Below are positions 51,204 through 60,146 of a stretch of 64,000 bases of DNA, piece by piece. Positions within the stretch are counted from its first letter, which is position 1; every line of letters begins with the position of its first letter. Made by a program: the position numbers and the translations under genes. Origin of the DNA: UBA6898 sp964463135 (GTDB lineage Bacteria; Nitrospirota; Thermodesulfovibrionia; Thermodesulfovibrionales; UBA6898). The notes beneath the pieces are model-generated. The model made no database searches, was not told the DNA's origin, and saw only the letters and a program-made list of their open reading frames with translations. The stretch is from contig CAYXBA010000011.1 of the NCBI GenBank assembly GCA_964463135.1, forward strand, positions 1 through 64,000. Direction: 5' to 3'.

Positions 51204-52859
51204 CTATACTTCGAATATCAGAGGCATGATCATGGGCTTGCGGTCCATGGTGTTGCGGAGGTATTTCTTGAGCACGCTCCTGATCTTCGCCTGCACCAGC
51301 GCCTTGTCTGCAATAAGCTCAGGGGTCATCTCCGACAGGGTCAGGTACACGAGCTCCTTCACATCATTGAGCACATCCTGCGAGGCGTCTTCAAAGATAA
51401 ATCCGCGCGAGATGATATCAGGACCCGAGACGATGCTTCCGGTCAGCTTTTCGATTGTGATGATGACGATCACAATGCCATCGTGCGCCAGCCGTCTTCT
51501 GTCCCGGAGAACCATGTCCTCGACATCGCCCACGCCCTTGCCGTCAACGAAGATGCGGCCTGTGGCTACCTTGCCTGCCTTGCGTGCCTCGTCCTCCGAG
51601 ACATCGAGCACATCGCCGTTTTCGAGGTTGAAGATGTTCTCCTTGGGGATGCCGATCTTTTCTGCAAGCCGGGCATGGTAGAACTTGTGGCGGTACTCGC
51701 CGTGTACCGGCATGAAATATTTCGGCCTCACCAGGTTCAGCATCAGCTTCAGCTCCTCTTTCGAGGCATGGCCTGATACATGGATCTCCGAGACCTTTTC
51801 ATAAATGACGTTTGCGCCCCGCCGGAACAGGTGGTTGATGATGCTGCCGATCGAATGCTCATTCCCCGGTATCACCTTGGCCGACAGGATGACGATGTCT
51901 CCATCTTTTATCTTTATCTGCTTATGTTCGTCTGTCGCGATCCTTGAAAGCACGCTCATCGGCTCTCCCTGGCTCCCGGTGGTCACGATCACGACCTCGC
52001 TGTCATTGAGGTTCTTCAGGTCTTCGAGCTTCAGCCAGGTCTCTGCAGGTATCCTGAGATATCCGAGATCGAGCGCGATCTGGGCATTCGCCACCATGCT
52101 TCTGCCGGAAAGGATGACCTTTCTGCCAAACATGACCGCAACATCGATAACCTGCTGTATCCTGTGTATATTGGATGCAAAGGTAGCAATGATGATCCTC
52201 CCTTTGGCATCGGAGAAGATGTCCTCAAAGGCCCTGCGCACCTCTTTTTCGGAAAAGGTGAAGCCGCCGCGTTCAGCATTGGTGCTGTCCGAAAGGAGCA
52301 GCAGCGTGCCGTTCTCGCCATATTCCGCGAATTTGTGAAAGTCCATCAGCTTGCCGTCAACAGGGGTGGGATCGAGCTTGAAGTCGCCGGTATGTACAAC
52401 AAGGCCTGCAGGCGTCCGTATGCCGTATGCCACGCCGTCAACAATGCTGTGGGTCACACGAATCGGTTCGAGCGTGAATGCGCCGGCCTGAATGATGTCC
52501 CTTGGGTTGACGGTCTGGAGATCGATATCCTCGAGCTTGTGCTCCTTCAGCTTTTCCCTGACAAGGCCGATCGTAAGCGGCGTGCCGTACACAGGGACCT
52601 TGATCTCCTTCAGCAGGAAGGGAAGGGCGCCGACATGGTCCTCATGACCGTGGGTAAGGAAGATCGCCCGCACCTTGTCCCTGTTCTCGAGCACATAGGT
52701 GAAGTCCGGGATGACGAAATCGACGCCCAGCATGTCTTCTGTCGGGAACATGAGACCGGCGTCGATGATGATCATGTCTTCGCCATATTCCATGACCGTC
52801 ATGTTGATGCCGATCTCTTCGAGACCGCCGAGGGCTATAACTGAGAGGACATTTTCCAT
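51204..52859 (-). CDS. rnj: ribonuclease J
   Basis: 551 residues from ATG 52859 (the TTG at 52868 gives a non-homologous three-residue extension and lies in the -10 region). Metallo-beta-lactamase/beta-CASP nuclease with endo- and 5'-exonuclease activity. The metal motif is HGHEDHVGA, DSTNAE and the beta-CASP GSQGEP region follow, and HVSGHASKEE is near the centre. A C-terminal domain of about 100 residues is present. An extended -10 lies 8 bases before the ATG. Confidence 0.95.
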   Translation of the reverse strand: MENVLSVIALGGLEEIGINMTVMEYGEDMIIIDAGLMFPTEDMLGVDFVIPDFTYVLENRDKVRAIFLTHGHEDHVGALPFLLKEIKVPVYGTPLTIGLVREKLKEHKLEDIDLQTVNPRDIIQAGAFTLEPIRVTHSIVDGVAYGIRTPAGLVVHTGDFKLDPTPVDGKLMDFHKFAEYGENGTLLLLSDSTNAERGGFTFSEKEVRRAFEDIFSDAKGRIIIATFASNIHRIQQVIDVAVMFGRKVILSGRSMVANAQIALDLGYLRIPAETWLKLEDLKNLNDSEVVIVTTGSQGEPMSVLSRIATDEHKQIKIKDGDIVILSAKVIPGNEHSIGSIINHLFRRGANVIYEKVSEIHVSGHASKEELKLMLNLVRPKYFMPVHGEYRHKFYHARLAEKIGIPKENIFNLENGDVLDVSEDEARKAGKVATGRIFVDGKGVGDVEDMVLRDRRRLAHDGIVIVIITIEKLTGSIVSGPDIISRGFIFEDASQDVLNDVKELVYLTLSEMTPELIADKALVQAKIRSVLKKYLRNTMDRKPMIMPLIFEV

Positions 52860-52867
52860 TAGCGCCA

Positions 52868-52876
52868 ATTATACCA
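52868..52876 (-). promoter_or_regulatory. extended -10 promoter of rnj, leaderless
   Basis: On the minus strand TGGTATAAT is followed by 8 bases and the ATG. Transcription would start at, or 1-2 bases before, the start codon. No ribosome binding site is seen. Confidence 0.6.
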
Positions 52877-52949
52877 GAATTCATAGAGTGAGGACGAGGG
52901 GAGTGCGAGGCAGAAGAAAATCTCGCTGGATACTGGGAGTGCCGTGCGC

Positions 52950-53969
52950 CTAGTTCAGAGACACGTCTTTTTTTGCATCAGGTTCGGCTGGGAATATTTT
53001 CATGACGAGAAGCCAGACGAGCATCGGAGCGATGAATGATGACATGACAATGCACCAGATGATTACGGAGTGAATGACCGGTCCTGCTGTGACCTCCAGT
53101 ATCCAGTCAAGGGTAATAATCAGTATATGCTGGGCACTCAGGAGAATGGCGGCGACAGACAAACGTTTCAGGAATGTCTTCATCTGCGATAGGACAAAGG
53201 TGAGTGACGCAATGGGGAGAAGCAGTGCAGCGTTCAGCACATAAAGAGTTGTATCGCTGTAGGTGACTTCGTTTCCGACCACATAGCCGAGGCGGCTGCC
53301 ATCCACTATGACCTGCCGGGGAACGTCAAGGATTGGCGATAAAATTAAGAACGTACTATTTGTAATGGCTGCCAGAAGCGAAATATAGCTCTCCAGAAAC
53401 GTCACTGCGAGCCAGAAAGAGAGTGAAGCTGAAACAGTCATGATCAGAAACTGCTTAATAGACCTGCGAGTGAAGACCTGCTTTCCGTTAATCCAGATTA
53501 CCCAAAACATAACAACACACAGGGCAAACATGCCCTGCCAGAGATAGTTATGCACAAAGTCGAATACGGCAGTGAAATATCTGCCAATGAAGCCTATGGC
53601 GCCGATTCTGAGAATATTGAGCAGGAATATTGCCAGGGTGCCGATGACAATGCCGGTGGCCCGATACAATAAGGTATGGCTGCGGAATGCAAGCACACCC
53701 GCAACAAAAATAATCATATAGTGCAGCGCCGTGCATTCAAGGACAATCTCCATCGGGAAGCCGATAAAGGTCAACTGAGTGGCAGAACAGAAGACCGGAA
53801 CTGAAAAGAATCCCCAGAAAGAGGTTATGGCCGATGTGGTGAGCTCCCGTATTGCCAGCATGGAGCCCTGACCTATTTCAGCCATGCCGACGAAAATACT
53901 GATATACAGGACAAACAGCCCAAGGAAATCCCACTCGATTGTTACAGGTTTATTTTCAGCGATCTGCAT
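52950..53969 (-). CDS. exosortase/archaeosortase family protein
   Basis: 339 residues from ATG 53969 (GGAG box 6 bases upstream), with about eight transmembrane helices. The Cys-Arg-His signature of the family is visible: LECTALH (C79), LNILRIG (R121) and VHNYLWQ (H140). These are membrane transpeptidases that process C-terminal PEP-CTERM-like signals. The C-terminal 150 residues extend beyond the core domain. The likely substrate gene is next to it on the same strand, suggesting a dedicated pair. Confidence 0.82.
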   Translation of the reverse strand: MQIAENKPVTIEWDFLGLFVLYISIFVGMAEIGQGSMLAIRELTTSAITSFWGFFSVPVFCSATQLTFIGFPMEIVLECTALHYMIIFVAGVLAFRSHTLLYRATGIVIGTLAIFLLNILRIGAIGFIGRYFTAVFDFVHNYLWQGMFALCVVMFWVIWINGKQVFTRRSIKQFLIMTVSASLSFWLAVTFLESYISLLAAITNSTFLILSPILDVPRQVIVDGSRLGYVVGNEVTYSDTTLYVLNAALLLPIASLTFVLSQMKTFLKRLSVAAILLSAQHILIITLDWILEVTAGPVIHSVIIWCIVMSSFIAPMLVWLLVMKIFPAEPDAKKDVSLN

Positions 53970-54177
53970 TACAATCTCCAGGATAAGGGACCGTTCGAGC
54001 CGCAATGTCCAGTTTTATACCGTTGTTGCTGACAGGGCAAAGAACTCCTTGGTATTCTCCAGGTACTGGCGCGGAACACCAGCCAGCGTCGCAGCAGCGC
54101 CTTGGGTTCTGCTGTGCTGAAAACGGGTGTCCCGCGTTGTTTTTCTTGCGAATGGTCCACGTTCTGCCAGTGCCTCT

Positions 54178-55821
54178 CTAGCAGCGACCTGTTTTGCCCT
54201 GCTTTTTGCGCCACATGACAGTATACGTGATCATCCCTGCCGCAACTGCGGCGAATAGTGGCCAGCTGCCAGCCGGAACTGCGGCAGGAGCCCCATCATT
54301 GTCCATATTGGTAACGGCCACATCAGATGCATTCAGTCCGTTATAAGTTCCATCTGTCGATGTTGCAGCCGCTGTGATGATAGTGTACGCGACATTACCG
54401 TCCACGATTACATCATCTACGCCGGTGACCGTTATTGTCTGCGGTGTGTTCCAGTTGCCGGTGGTGAAGGTTACTGATGCTGGGGCTACAGTTCCCTCGC
54501 TTGTGATCGAGCTGCTAAGGCCTATGCTCACATTGGCAGTCGGAGCCGAATCAAGGACGATTGTGAACTGTGCTGAGCCGCCTGCTTCTGTAGTTGTCAG
54601 CCCGCTGGTCGGATTGACCGTGATACCGGGTGAGCCTCCTACATCATCATCAGTATTCGTGACAGATACATCAGATGCGTTCAGCCCGCTGTAGTTACTG
54701 TCAGATGAAGACGCAGCCGCGGTGATAATGGTGTATGCAATATTACCGTCTACTATTGCATCATCAACGCCGGTCACGGTCACTGTTTGTGCTGTGCTCC
54801 AGTTTGCGCTGGTAAAGGTTACAGATCCTGGAGAAACAGTTCCTTCTGAGGTGTCGGAGCTGCTTAGGCTTATGCTCACATTCCCAGTCGGAGCCGAATC
54901 GAGGACGATCGTGAACTGTGCTGTGCCGCCTGCTTCTGTAGTTGTCAGCCCGCTGGTCGGATTGACCGTGATACCGGGGGTAGAAGCTGATGCCGGGTTC
55001 AGCACACCGGCCACGACAGCAGCCCTATTTCTTGCTGTGGCACCGGAGAAGGTTATAACATCTGTGCTTGGATAGGTGCCGGATAATGCGTTTGCGGCAT
55101 CAGCGATAAAAGGGCTTTGAAGGGTAGTCGCTCCGACCAGTCGCTGAGTAAAGTTCGGCGCAGTTTTGGTCACTGTTGTCAGACCGGTCCCGCCGTTTGC
55201 AGTGACAAAAAGCGTAACGGAATCTGTTGGATATGCGACATTAGATCCTAGCGTAATAGTAGATGTGTTGGCATTATTCGCAGCCGCACTAGTTATCGTT
55301 GAAGTCTGAGCCACTCCCTGATAAGAACCGGTCATGACTGACAATCCGGAACAATTGGTAGTTGTTGTTGTCGCGGCCCAGTTTACATAAATAGCATGTG
55401 TTCCTGATGAGAATTGAGCCTCTGGCAGATATCCTGCATAACAGTGCTCTGCACCTGCTACCGATGTGATCCCGATCTGCGTGAACTGTGCGCCTCCAGA
55501 ATTATCAAGCCTTACATCCAAGGTTGTTCCATCAATTAACATGGTGCCGGTCGTGCCAAATTCCCAGCATATACCTACAGCAAGAAGTTTATTTGATCCT
55601 GTTGAAACAGTAAAATTATTGGATGTGAGCGTTCCGGATGTGGCACCAGGGTTTGCCGAATAGACTTCATTCCAGGTGTCCAGAGCTGTAACCGCTGCTT
55701 CTGCCTGTCCGGGGCTGTTAAGCCCTGTAAAGATAATTATGCTCAAAAAAACTAAAATGACCATCCCAAGGCTGATCCGGCTGCTGGATGGTGCTGCCGG
55801 CTTATGGTCGTTTTTTATCAT
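54178..55821 (-). CDS. secreted repeat protein with exosortase-type C-terminal sorting signal
   Basis: 547 residues from ATG 55821, chosen because AGGAGG lies 7 bases upstream and a signal peptide (hydrophobic to about residue 40, ending QAEAA) follows. A 200-residue Ser/Thr-rich domain comes next, then two near-identical repeats of about 116 residues (ITVNPTSGLTTTEAGG ...) of Ig-like/Calx-beta-like type. The C-terminus is tripartite: VPAGSW, a hydrophobic helix, then WRKKQGK. The motif resembles, but is not, IPTL-CTERM or PEP-CTERM. It is probably surface-displayed by the adjacent exosortase. Confidence 0.82.
   Translation of the reverse strand: MIKNDHKPAAPSSSRISLGMVILVFLSIIIFTGLNSPGQAEAAVTALDTWNEVYSANPGATSGTLTSNNFTVSTGSNKLLAVGICWEFGTTGTMLIDGTTLDVRLDNSGGAQFTQIGITSVAGAEHCYAGYLPEAQFSSGTHAIYVNWAATTTTTNCSGLSVMTGSYQGVAQTSTITSAAANNANTSTITLGSNVAYPTDSVTLFVTANGGTGLTTVTKTAPNFTQRLVGATTLQSPFIADAANALSGTYPSTDVITFSGATARNRAAVVAGVLNPASASTPGITVNPTSGLTTTEAGGTAQFTIVLDSAPTGNVSISLSSSDTSEGTVSPGSVTFTSANWSTAQTVTVTGVDDAIVDGNIAYTIITAAASSSDSNYSGLNASDVSVTNTDDDVGGSPGITVNPTSGLTTTEAGGSAQFTIVLDSAPTANVSIGLSSSITSEGTVAPASVTFTTGNWNTPQTITVTGVDDVIVDGNVAYTIITAAATSTDGTYNGLNASDVAVTNMDNDGAPAAVPAGSWPLFAAVAAGMITYTVMWRKKQGKTGRC
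54290..54985 (-). repeat. two direct repeats of 348 bp in the surface-protein gene
   Basis: A 20-base match at 54611 and 54959 sets the period at 348 bases (116 codons). Similarity extends over both units. Such repeats can recombine and change copy number without shifting the frame. Confidence 0.8.
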
Positions 55822-55954
55822 TTTCAATCCTCCTAATTTCTCTCCGTATTTAATAAAGAATGAGTGCTTATCAGGAATAGGTCCGCAGTTCGTGCGTACG
55901 ACAGTACGCGTCAAAGCAACGGGAATCCTTACTGAGATAAGCTCTTCGCGAATA

Positions 55955-56524
55955 CTACGAGAGAAGATAAGGAGGTGCGAGACCGGAATGAGGCGAGTGA
56001 TATACTTCGAGAATATTGAAATATTCAGAGTAATGAGAATGCCCGAAACGAGAGGAGTGCTTGAGAGGTTCGTTGCGCAGATAATATCGTGCGCCGATGT
56101 GCGATGCAATCGCTATCAGCAGAAGAAAGAGCTGGGTGAATGCCCGCAGCAATGCCCGTTTCTTTTTGACCATCACCTCTATGTCTGCATCGTCGGAGTT
56201 ATCCAGCCCATCGAGCGACAGTTTGTCGGTGAGCATATCCAGGAATTTTTCGACCAGTATAATCCGTATACAGGAGGACTCAGAATTTTCCTGCAGTCCC
56301 TTGAGAAGTCTGTCGGAAGATATTCTGAGAGGTGACAGACTATATAAGACAAAAAACGCCAAGAACAGCATGTAAGGCAGACGGGATTTCAGAAAAGGGG
56401 TATGGCTTTCAGCAGCGGACAATGCATATTTCACGCAATAATGGGGCATTTCACGCAGAGATCTTAAATGCCCCTGAATGGTACGAAGTGAAAAAATGGT
56501 TTTATTACTTTGTGATACACTCAT
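55955..56524 (-). CDS. possible small membrane protein, unknown
   Basis: 189 residues with two hydrophobic segments (about 48-66 and 125-147) and a charged loop between. A GGTGAG box lies 5 bases before the ATG at 56524. No family is recognised and the composition is unremarkable, so it may not be a real gene. If real, it would precede the exosortase substrate gene on the same strand. Confidence 0.4.
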   Translation of the reverse strand: MSVSQSNKTIFSLRTIQGHLRSLREMPHYCVKYALSAAESHTPFLKSRLPYMLFLAFFVLYSLSPLRISSDRLLKGLQENSESSCIRIILVEKFLDMLTDKLSLDGLDNSDDADIEVMVKKKRALLRAFTQLFLLLIAIASHIGARYYLRNEPLKHSSRFGHSHYSEYFNILEVYHSPHSGLAPPYLLS

Positions 56525-56544
56525 TTTCGCTCACCACAATATAC

Positions 56545-56587
56545 ATAGCGTTGCATATCTTGTGCCTATTCAAATATGCAACGCTAT
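56545..56587. promoter_or_regulatory. 14-bp perfect inverted repeat downstream of argF
   Basis: ATAGCGTTGCATAT and its exact complement ATATGCAACGCTAT are separated by 15 bases. There is no T tract on either side. It may be an operator for the minus-strand gene at 56524, or a 3' stem-loop of argF. Confidence 0.55.
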
Positions 56588-56609
56588 ATCCATGGGCGCG
56601 GTCAGATAC

Positions 56610-57515
56610 CTAACCGAGCAGCATCTCAAGAAGCGCCTTCTGCGTATGCAGCCGATTCTCTGCCTGATCGAAGACAACGCTCTGCGGACCGTCTATTACC
56701 TCGTCTGTTATTTCCTCGCCGCGATGGGCGGGCAGACAGTGCAGGACAATGGCGTCTTTTTTTGCACAGGAGAGCAGATTTGCATTTATCTGATACTCCC
56801 TGAACTTCATCTTCTTATGGTCAGCATCTTTTTCCTGGCCCATGCTCACCCAGACATCCGTGTACACGGCATCTGCCATGCCGGCAGCCTCCCGGGGGTC
56901 CCTGAGAACGACGATCTCGCTCTTTGCCTGAGCACGTGCGTTTTCGAGGATCTCGTTGTGGGGCTCGAAACCTTCAGGGCAGGCGATCGTCAGATGGAAG
57001 CCGAGGAGCGCAGCAGCCTCGATTAGGGAATTGCAGACATTATTGCCGTCGCCGACATAGGCGACCTTCAGGTCTTCGATCCTGCCCTTCTTTTCGAGCA
57101 GAGTCATGACGTCGGCAAAAGCCTGGCAGGGATGGTGCAGATCGCTCAAACCGTTGATCACCGGGATGGTGCTGTTCGCTGCAAGGGTCTCGATCGTGGC
57201 ATGTGAAAAAGTCCTCATCATGAAGGCATTCAGATACCGCGAGATCGTCCTGGCAGTATCCGCCACGGTCTCGCCCCTGCCGAGCTGAAGTTCATCAGGG
57301 TTCATGCAGATAGCATTGCCGCCAAGCTGGTAGATGCCAGCCTCAAACGAGAGCCGGGTGCGTGTTGACGGTTTTTCAAAAAAGAGGCCGATGTTCTTGC
57401 CGATGAGCGGGCATGCATTTACATCCATGCCTGCCTTGAGGACCAGGGCACGGTTAAGTAATGCCTCTATTTCAGACCTTGTCAGGTCCGATACTTTCAG
57501 GACATCTTTTTTCAT
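56610..57515 (-). CDS. argF: ornithine carbamoyltransferase
   Basis: 301 residues. Makes citrulline from ornithine and carbamoyl phosphate in arginine synthesis. Carbamoyl-phosphate motif FEKPSTRTR, ornithine-site HPCQA and HCLPAHRGEE are intact, as is the DVWVSMGQE block. It starts behind GAGGGAG, 9 bases after argD, forming an argD-argF operon. Confidence 0.96.
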   Translation of the reverse strand: MKKDVLKVSDLTRSEIEALLNRALVLKAGMDVNACPLIGKNIGLFFEKPSTRTRLSFEAGIYQLGGNAICMNPDELQLGRGETVADTARTISRYLNAFMMRTFSHATIETLAANSTIPVINGLSDLHHPCQAFADVMTLLEKKGRIEDLKVAYVGDGNNVCNSLIEAAALLGFHLTIACPEGFEPHNEILENARAQAKSEIVVLRDPREAAGMADAVYTDVWVSMGQEKDADHKKMKFREYQINANLLSCAKKDAIVLHCLPAHRGEEITDEVIDGPQSVVFDQAENRLHTQKALLEMLLG

Positions 57516-57524
57516 GATTCTCCC

Positions 57525-58724
57525 TCAGGAAAGTGTGTCAAATATCTGTTCGAGCACATCGACAAGATGGTCGATCTCTTTTTCCGTGACAATAAGCGGC
57601 GGCATGAATCTGAGTACATTGCCTGAAGCGCAGTTGATCAGTACGCCGCGGTCAATGCCTGCCGTGACGATCGGCGCGCAGTCCCGGAAGAGCTCCATAC
57701 CGACGAGCAGACCCATACCCCGCACGTCCGAGATCGTCTCAGGAAATTCCTTTTTCAGTTCCTCGAGCTTCTTCTTGAAATACTTGCCCATTCTCCGGCA
57801 CTGGTCGAGTACGAAGCCGTCTTCAAGCAGCACTTCCAGCGTGGTGATAGCGGCAGTGCATACCAGGGGATTGCCGCCAAAGGTAGATGCGTGGGTCCCT
57901 GGCTGAAACGCGGCAGCCACCTTGTCAGTAGCAAGCATGGCGCCGATCGGTACGCCTCCGCCGAGGCCCTTGGCAAGGGTCATGATATCAGGGGTTATAC
58001 CGAAGTTCTCGTATCCGAAGAGCTTGCCTGTTCTGCCTATGCCTGTCTGCACCTCATCAAGAATGAGGAGCACGTTGTTGTCATCGCAGAGCTTTCTCAC
58101 CTGTTTGAGATAATCAGGATCAGGGATCCGGACGCCGCTCTCGCCCTGAACAGGTTCGAGCAGAACAGCGCAGGTCTCGTTCGTTATGGCATTTTTCAGT
58201 TCATTGATATCATTGAATGCGACATGCTTTATGCCCGGCAGGAGCGGATCAAAGCCGACCTTGAACTTGTCCTGGCCCGTTGCGGTCAGCGCTGCCATGG
58301 TCCTCCCGTGAAAGGAGTTAAGAGCTGCGATGATCTCGAACTTGTTCTGTCCTACATGTTCCTTGAAATATCTCCGGCTGAGCTTGATCGCTGCCTCGTT
58401 CGCCTCTGCCCCGGAATTGCAGAAAAAGACCTTATCCGCAAAGGAATGCTCAACCAGCATCTTTGCAAGCCGTATCTGCGGTTCAATGTGATAGAGGTTT
58501 GAGACATGAATGAGCCTCTGGGCCTGTTTCTGGATCGCGACAACGACCTTGGGATGGCAGTGGCCGAGACAGTTCGTAGCTATGCCGCCTACAAAATCAA
58601 GATATTCCTTGCCGTCCCAGCTCCATACCTTCATTCCCCGGCCTTTTTTCAGCGCGAGCGGAAACCGGTTGTACGTATGCATCAGATACAGCTCGGACTC
58701 TTCGATCAGTCTCTTTGTTTCCAT
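57525..58724 (-). CDS. argD: acetylornithine aminotransferase
   Basis: 399 residues from ATG 58724; a TTG-initiated reading from 58763 adds 13 residues and is less likely. Class III PLP aminotransferase: GGIATNCLGHCHP near the N-terminus, FCNSGAEANEAAIK, LILDEVQTGIGRTG (PLP Asp) and TLAKGLGGG (PLP Lys). It catalyses acetylornithine formation and in many bacteria also succinyl-diaminopimelate transamination. First gene of the arg operon and divergent from cooC. Confidence 0.95.
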   Translation of the reverse strand: METKRLIEESELYLMHTYNRFPLALKKGRGMKVWSWDGKEYLDFVGGIATNCLGHCHPKVVVAIQKQAQRLIHVSNLYHIEPQIRLAKMLVEHSFADKVFFCNSGAEANEAAIKLSRRYFKEHVGQNKFEIIAALNSFHGRTMAALTATGQDKFKVGFDPLLPGIKHVAFNDINELKNAITNETCAVLLEPVQGESGVRIPDPDYLKQVRKLCDDNNVLLILDEVQTGIGRTGKLFGYENFGITPDIMTLAKGLGGGVPIGAMLATDKVAAAFQPGTHASTFGGNPLVCTAAITTLEVLLEDGFVLDQCRRMGKYFKKKLEELKKEFPETISDVRGMGLLVGMELFRDCAPIVTAGIDRGVLINCASGNVLRFMPPLIVTEKEIDHLVDVLEQIFDTLS

Positions 58725-58771
58725 GCCTAATAATACTTCATAACTCTTTGAAAAATCAAACAAAAATGGCT

Positions 58772-58801
58772 TTGACAGTTGATTTTGCGTAATGGTAGAA
58801 T
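58772..58801 (+). promoter_or_regulatory. sigma-70-type promoter of cooC, leaderless
   Basis: TTGACA (58772-58777), an 18-base spacer and TAGAAT (58796-58801). The ATG begins 6 bases after the -10 hexamer, at the expected transcription start. No ribosome binding site can fit. Confidence 0.7.
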
Positions 58802-58807
58802 GAGTTT

Positions 58808-59584
58808 ATGAAGATTGCAATTACAGGAAAGGGCGGTGTCGGCAAAACGACCCTTTCTTCCATATTGAGCTACCTTTTTGCAGCAGAAGGCAATAAGGTG
58901 ATCGCAGTGGATGCAGATCCTGATGCAAACCTTGCGTCTGCGCTCGGCGTCTCCCGGACAGAAGCGGAAAAGATCGTGCCGATCGCGAACATGAATGCAT
59001 TGATCGAGGAGCGCACCGGCTCAAAGCCCGGCAGCCCCGGTATATACAAGCTCAACCCCAAGGTCGATGATCTCCCTGAAGGAGTGGGATACAAGCTCGA
59101 CGGCATAACACTCCTGATCATGGGCAAGGGCAAGGCAGCTTCATCAGGCTGTTATTGTCCTGAGAATGTGCTTCTGCGCAGGCTTCTCCGGCATCTGGTG
59201 GTCGAACGGAACGAGGTTGTCATCGTTGACATGGAGGCGGGCATCGAGCACCTCACACGCGGCACTGCAGATTCGGTTGATGCGTTCATTGTCGTTATCG
59301 AACCTGGCCAGCGCAGCATCCAGACAGCCGGTGTTGTCCGCGATATGGCAAAAGGCTTAGGGGTAAAGAATGTCTTTGTTGTGGCCAACAAGATCCGCGG
59401 ACAGGATGATCTGGATTTTGTGAAAAAGGGCATCGGCACCATGGAGCTTGCCGGTCATATCAGTTTCAGCCACGCGATCATGGAGGCTGATATCAAGGGC
59501 GGTTCTCCCTTCAAATTCGCACCTCAGACGGTTGATGAGGTGAAGCAGATCAAGGCCGCGATCGAAAAAGTCCTGAATGTCTGA
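58808..59584 (+). CDS. cooC: CooC-type ATPase for CODH/ACS nickel-site maturation
   Basis: 258 residues of the MinD/ParA-like P-loop class. Deviant Walker A GKGGVGKTT (7-15), AVDADPDANLASALG, and the family's metal-binding CYC (CYCPEN, near residue 116). DMEAGIEHLTRGT is Walker B/switch II. It inserts nickel or assembles clusters in CooS/AcsB with ATP. It is expressed from its own promoter, distant from the acs cluster. The next gene's ATG overlaps its end by 8 bases. Confidence 0.93.
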   Translation: MKIAITGKGGVGKTTLSSILSYLFAAEGNKVIAVDADPDANLASALGVSRTEAEKIVPIANMNALIEERTGSKPGSPGIYKLNPKVDDLPEGVGYKLDGITLLIMGKGKAASSGCYCPENVLLRRLLRHLVVERNEVVIVDMEAGIEHLTRGTADSVDAFIVVIEPGQRSIQTAGVVRDMAKGLGVKNVFVVANKIRGQDDLDFVKKGIGTMELAGHISFSHAIMEADIKGGSPFKFAPQTVDEVKQIKAAIEKVLNV

Positions 59585-60146
59585 TAAGGCATCGCTCAGG
59601 ATAGAGACCCTCGCAAAAAGAGACAGCATCCCTCCTGTAGTAAAGAGAGCCAAGGACAAGGCTATTGGGGAACGCCTTTTTCTGCTCCCGGAGTTCAAAG
59701 CTGCCAGGACCATCTTCTTCTTTGCCTCGTTCAGGTCAGAAGTGAATACCTTTGACATGATACAGCGGGCGCTTGACGAGGGCAGGAGGGCTGTACTGCC
59801 GCGAGTTGAAGGCCAAGACCTCGGACTGTATGAGGTCAGGAGCCTTGATGAGCTTGTCCCGGGATACATGAAGATTCCTGAACCGTCTGTCCTTACCGAT
59901 GACCGGAAGGTCTCGATCAATGATGTTGAGCTGATCATTGCTCCGGGCGCTGCATTTGACGAAGCAGGGAACAGGATAGGGTATGGGGGCGGTTTTTATG
60001 ACAGACTGCTCTCAGAGCTCCAAAAGCCGGTTCCTGTGATTACTCCGACGTATGAAGAGCAGGTGATTGGATCAGTCCCTGCCGAATCTCATGATAAGAA
60101 GGTGAGCATCATCGTGACTGACCGCCGGGAAATACGCTGTCCTTGA
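59577..60146 (+). CDS. 5-formyltetrahydrofolate cyclo-ligase
   Basis: 189 residues. Converts 5-formyl-THF to 5,10-methenyl-THF with ATP, returning a dead-end folate to the C1 pool used by the Wood-Ljungdahl pathway. Family motifs: KRAKDKAIGERL substrate region, VLPRVEGQDLGLYEV and the phosphate loop GYGGGFYDRLL. Translationally coupled to cooC by an 8-base overlap, which links folate salvage with CODH maturation. Confidence 0.93.
   Translation: MSDKASLRIETLAKRDSIPPVVKRAKDKAIGERLFLLPEFKAARTIFFFASFRSEVNTFDMIQRALDEGRRAVLPRVEGQDLGLYEVRSLDELVPGYMKIPEPSVLTDDRKVSINDVELIIAPGAAFDEAGNRIGYGGGFYDRLLSELQKPVPVITPTYEEQVIGSVPAESHDKKVSIIVTDRREIRCP

Noticed and set aside
53969..54214. 81-residue minus-strand frame between the exosortase and its substrate
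   Set aside because: It overlaps the end of the substrate gene in another frame, has no ribosome binding site and no family pattern.
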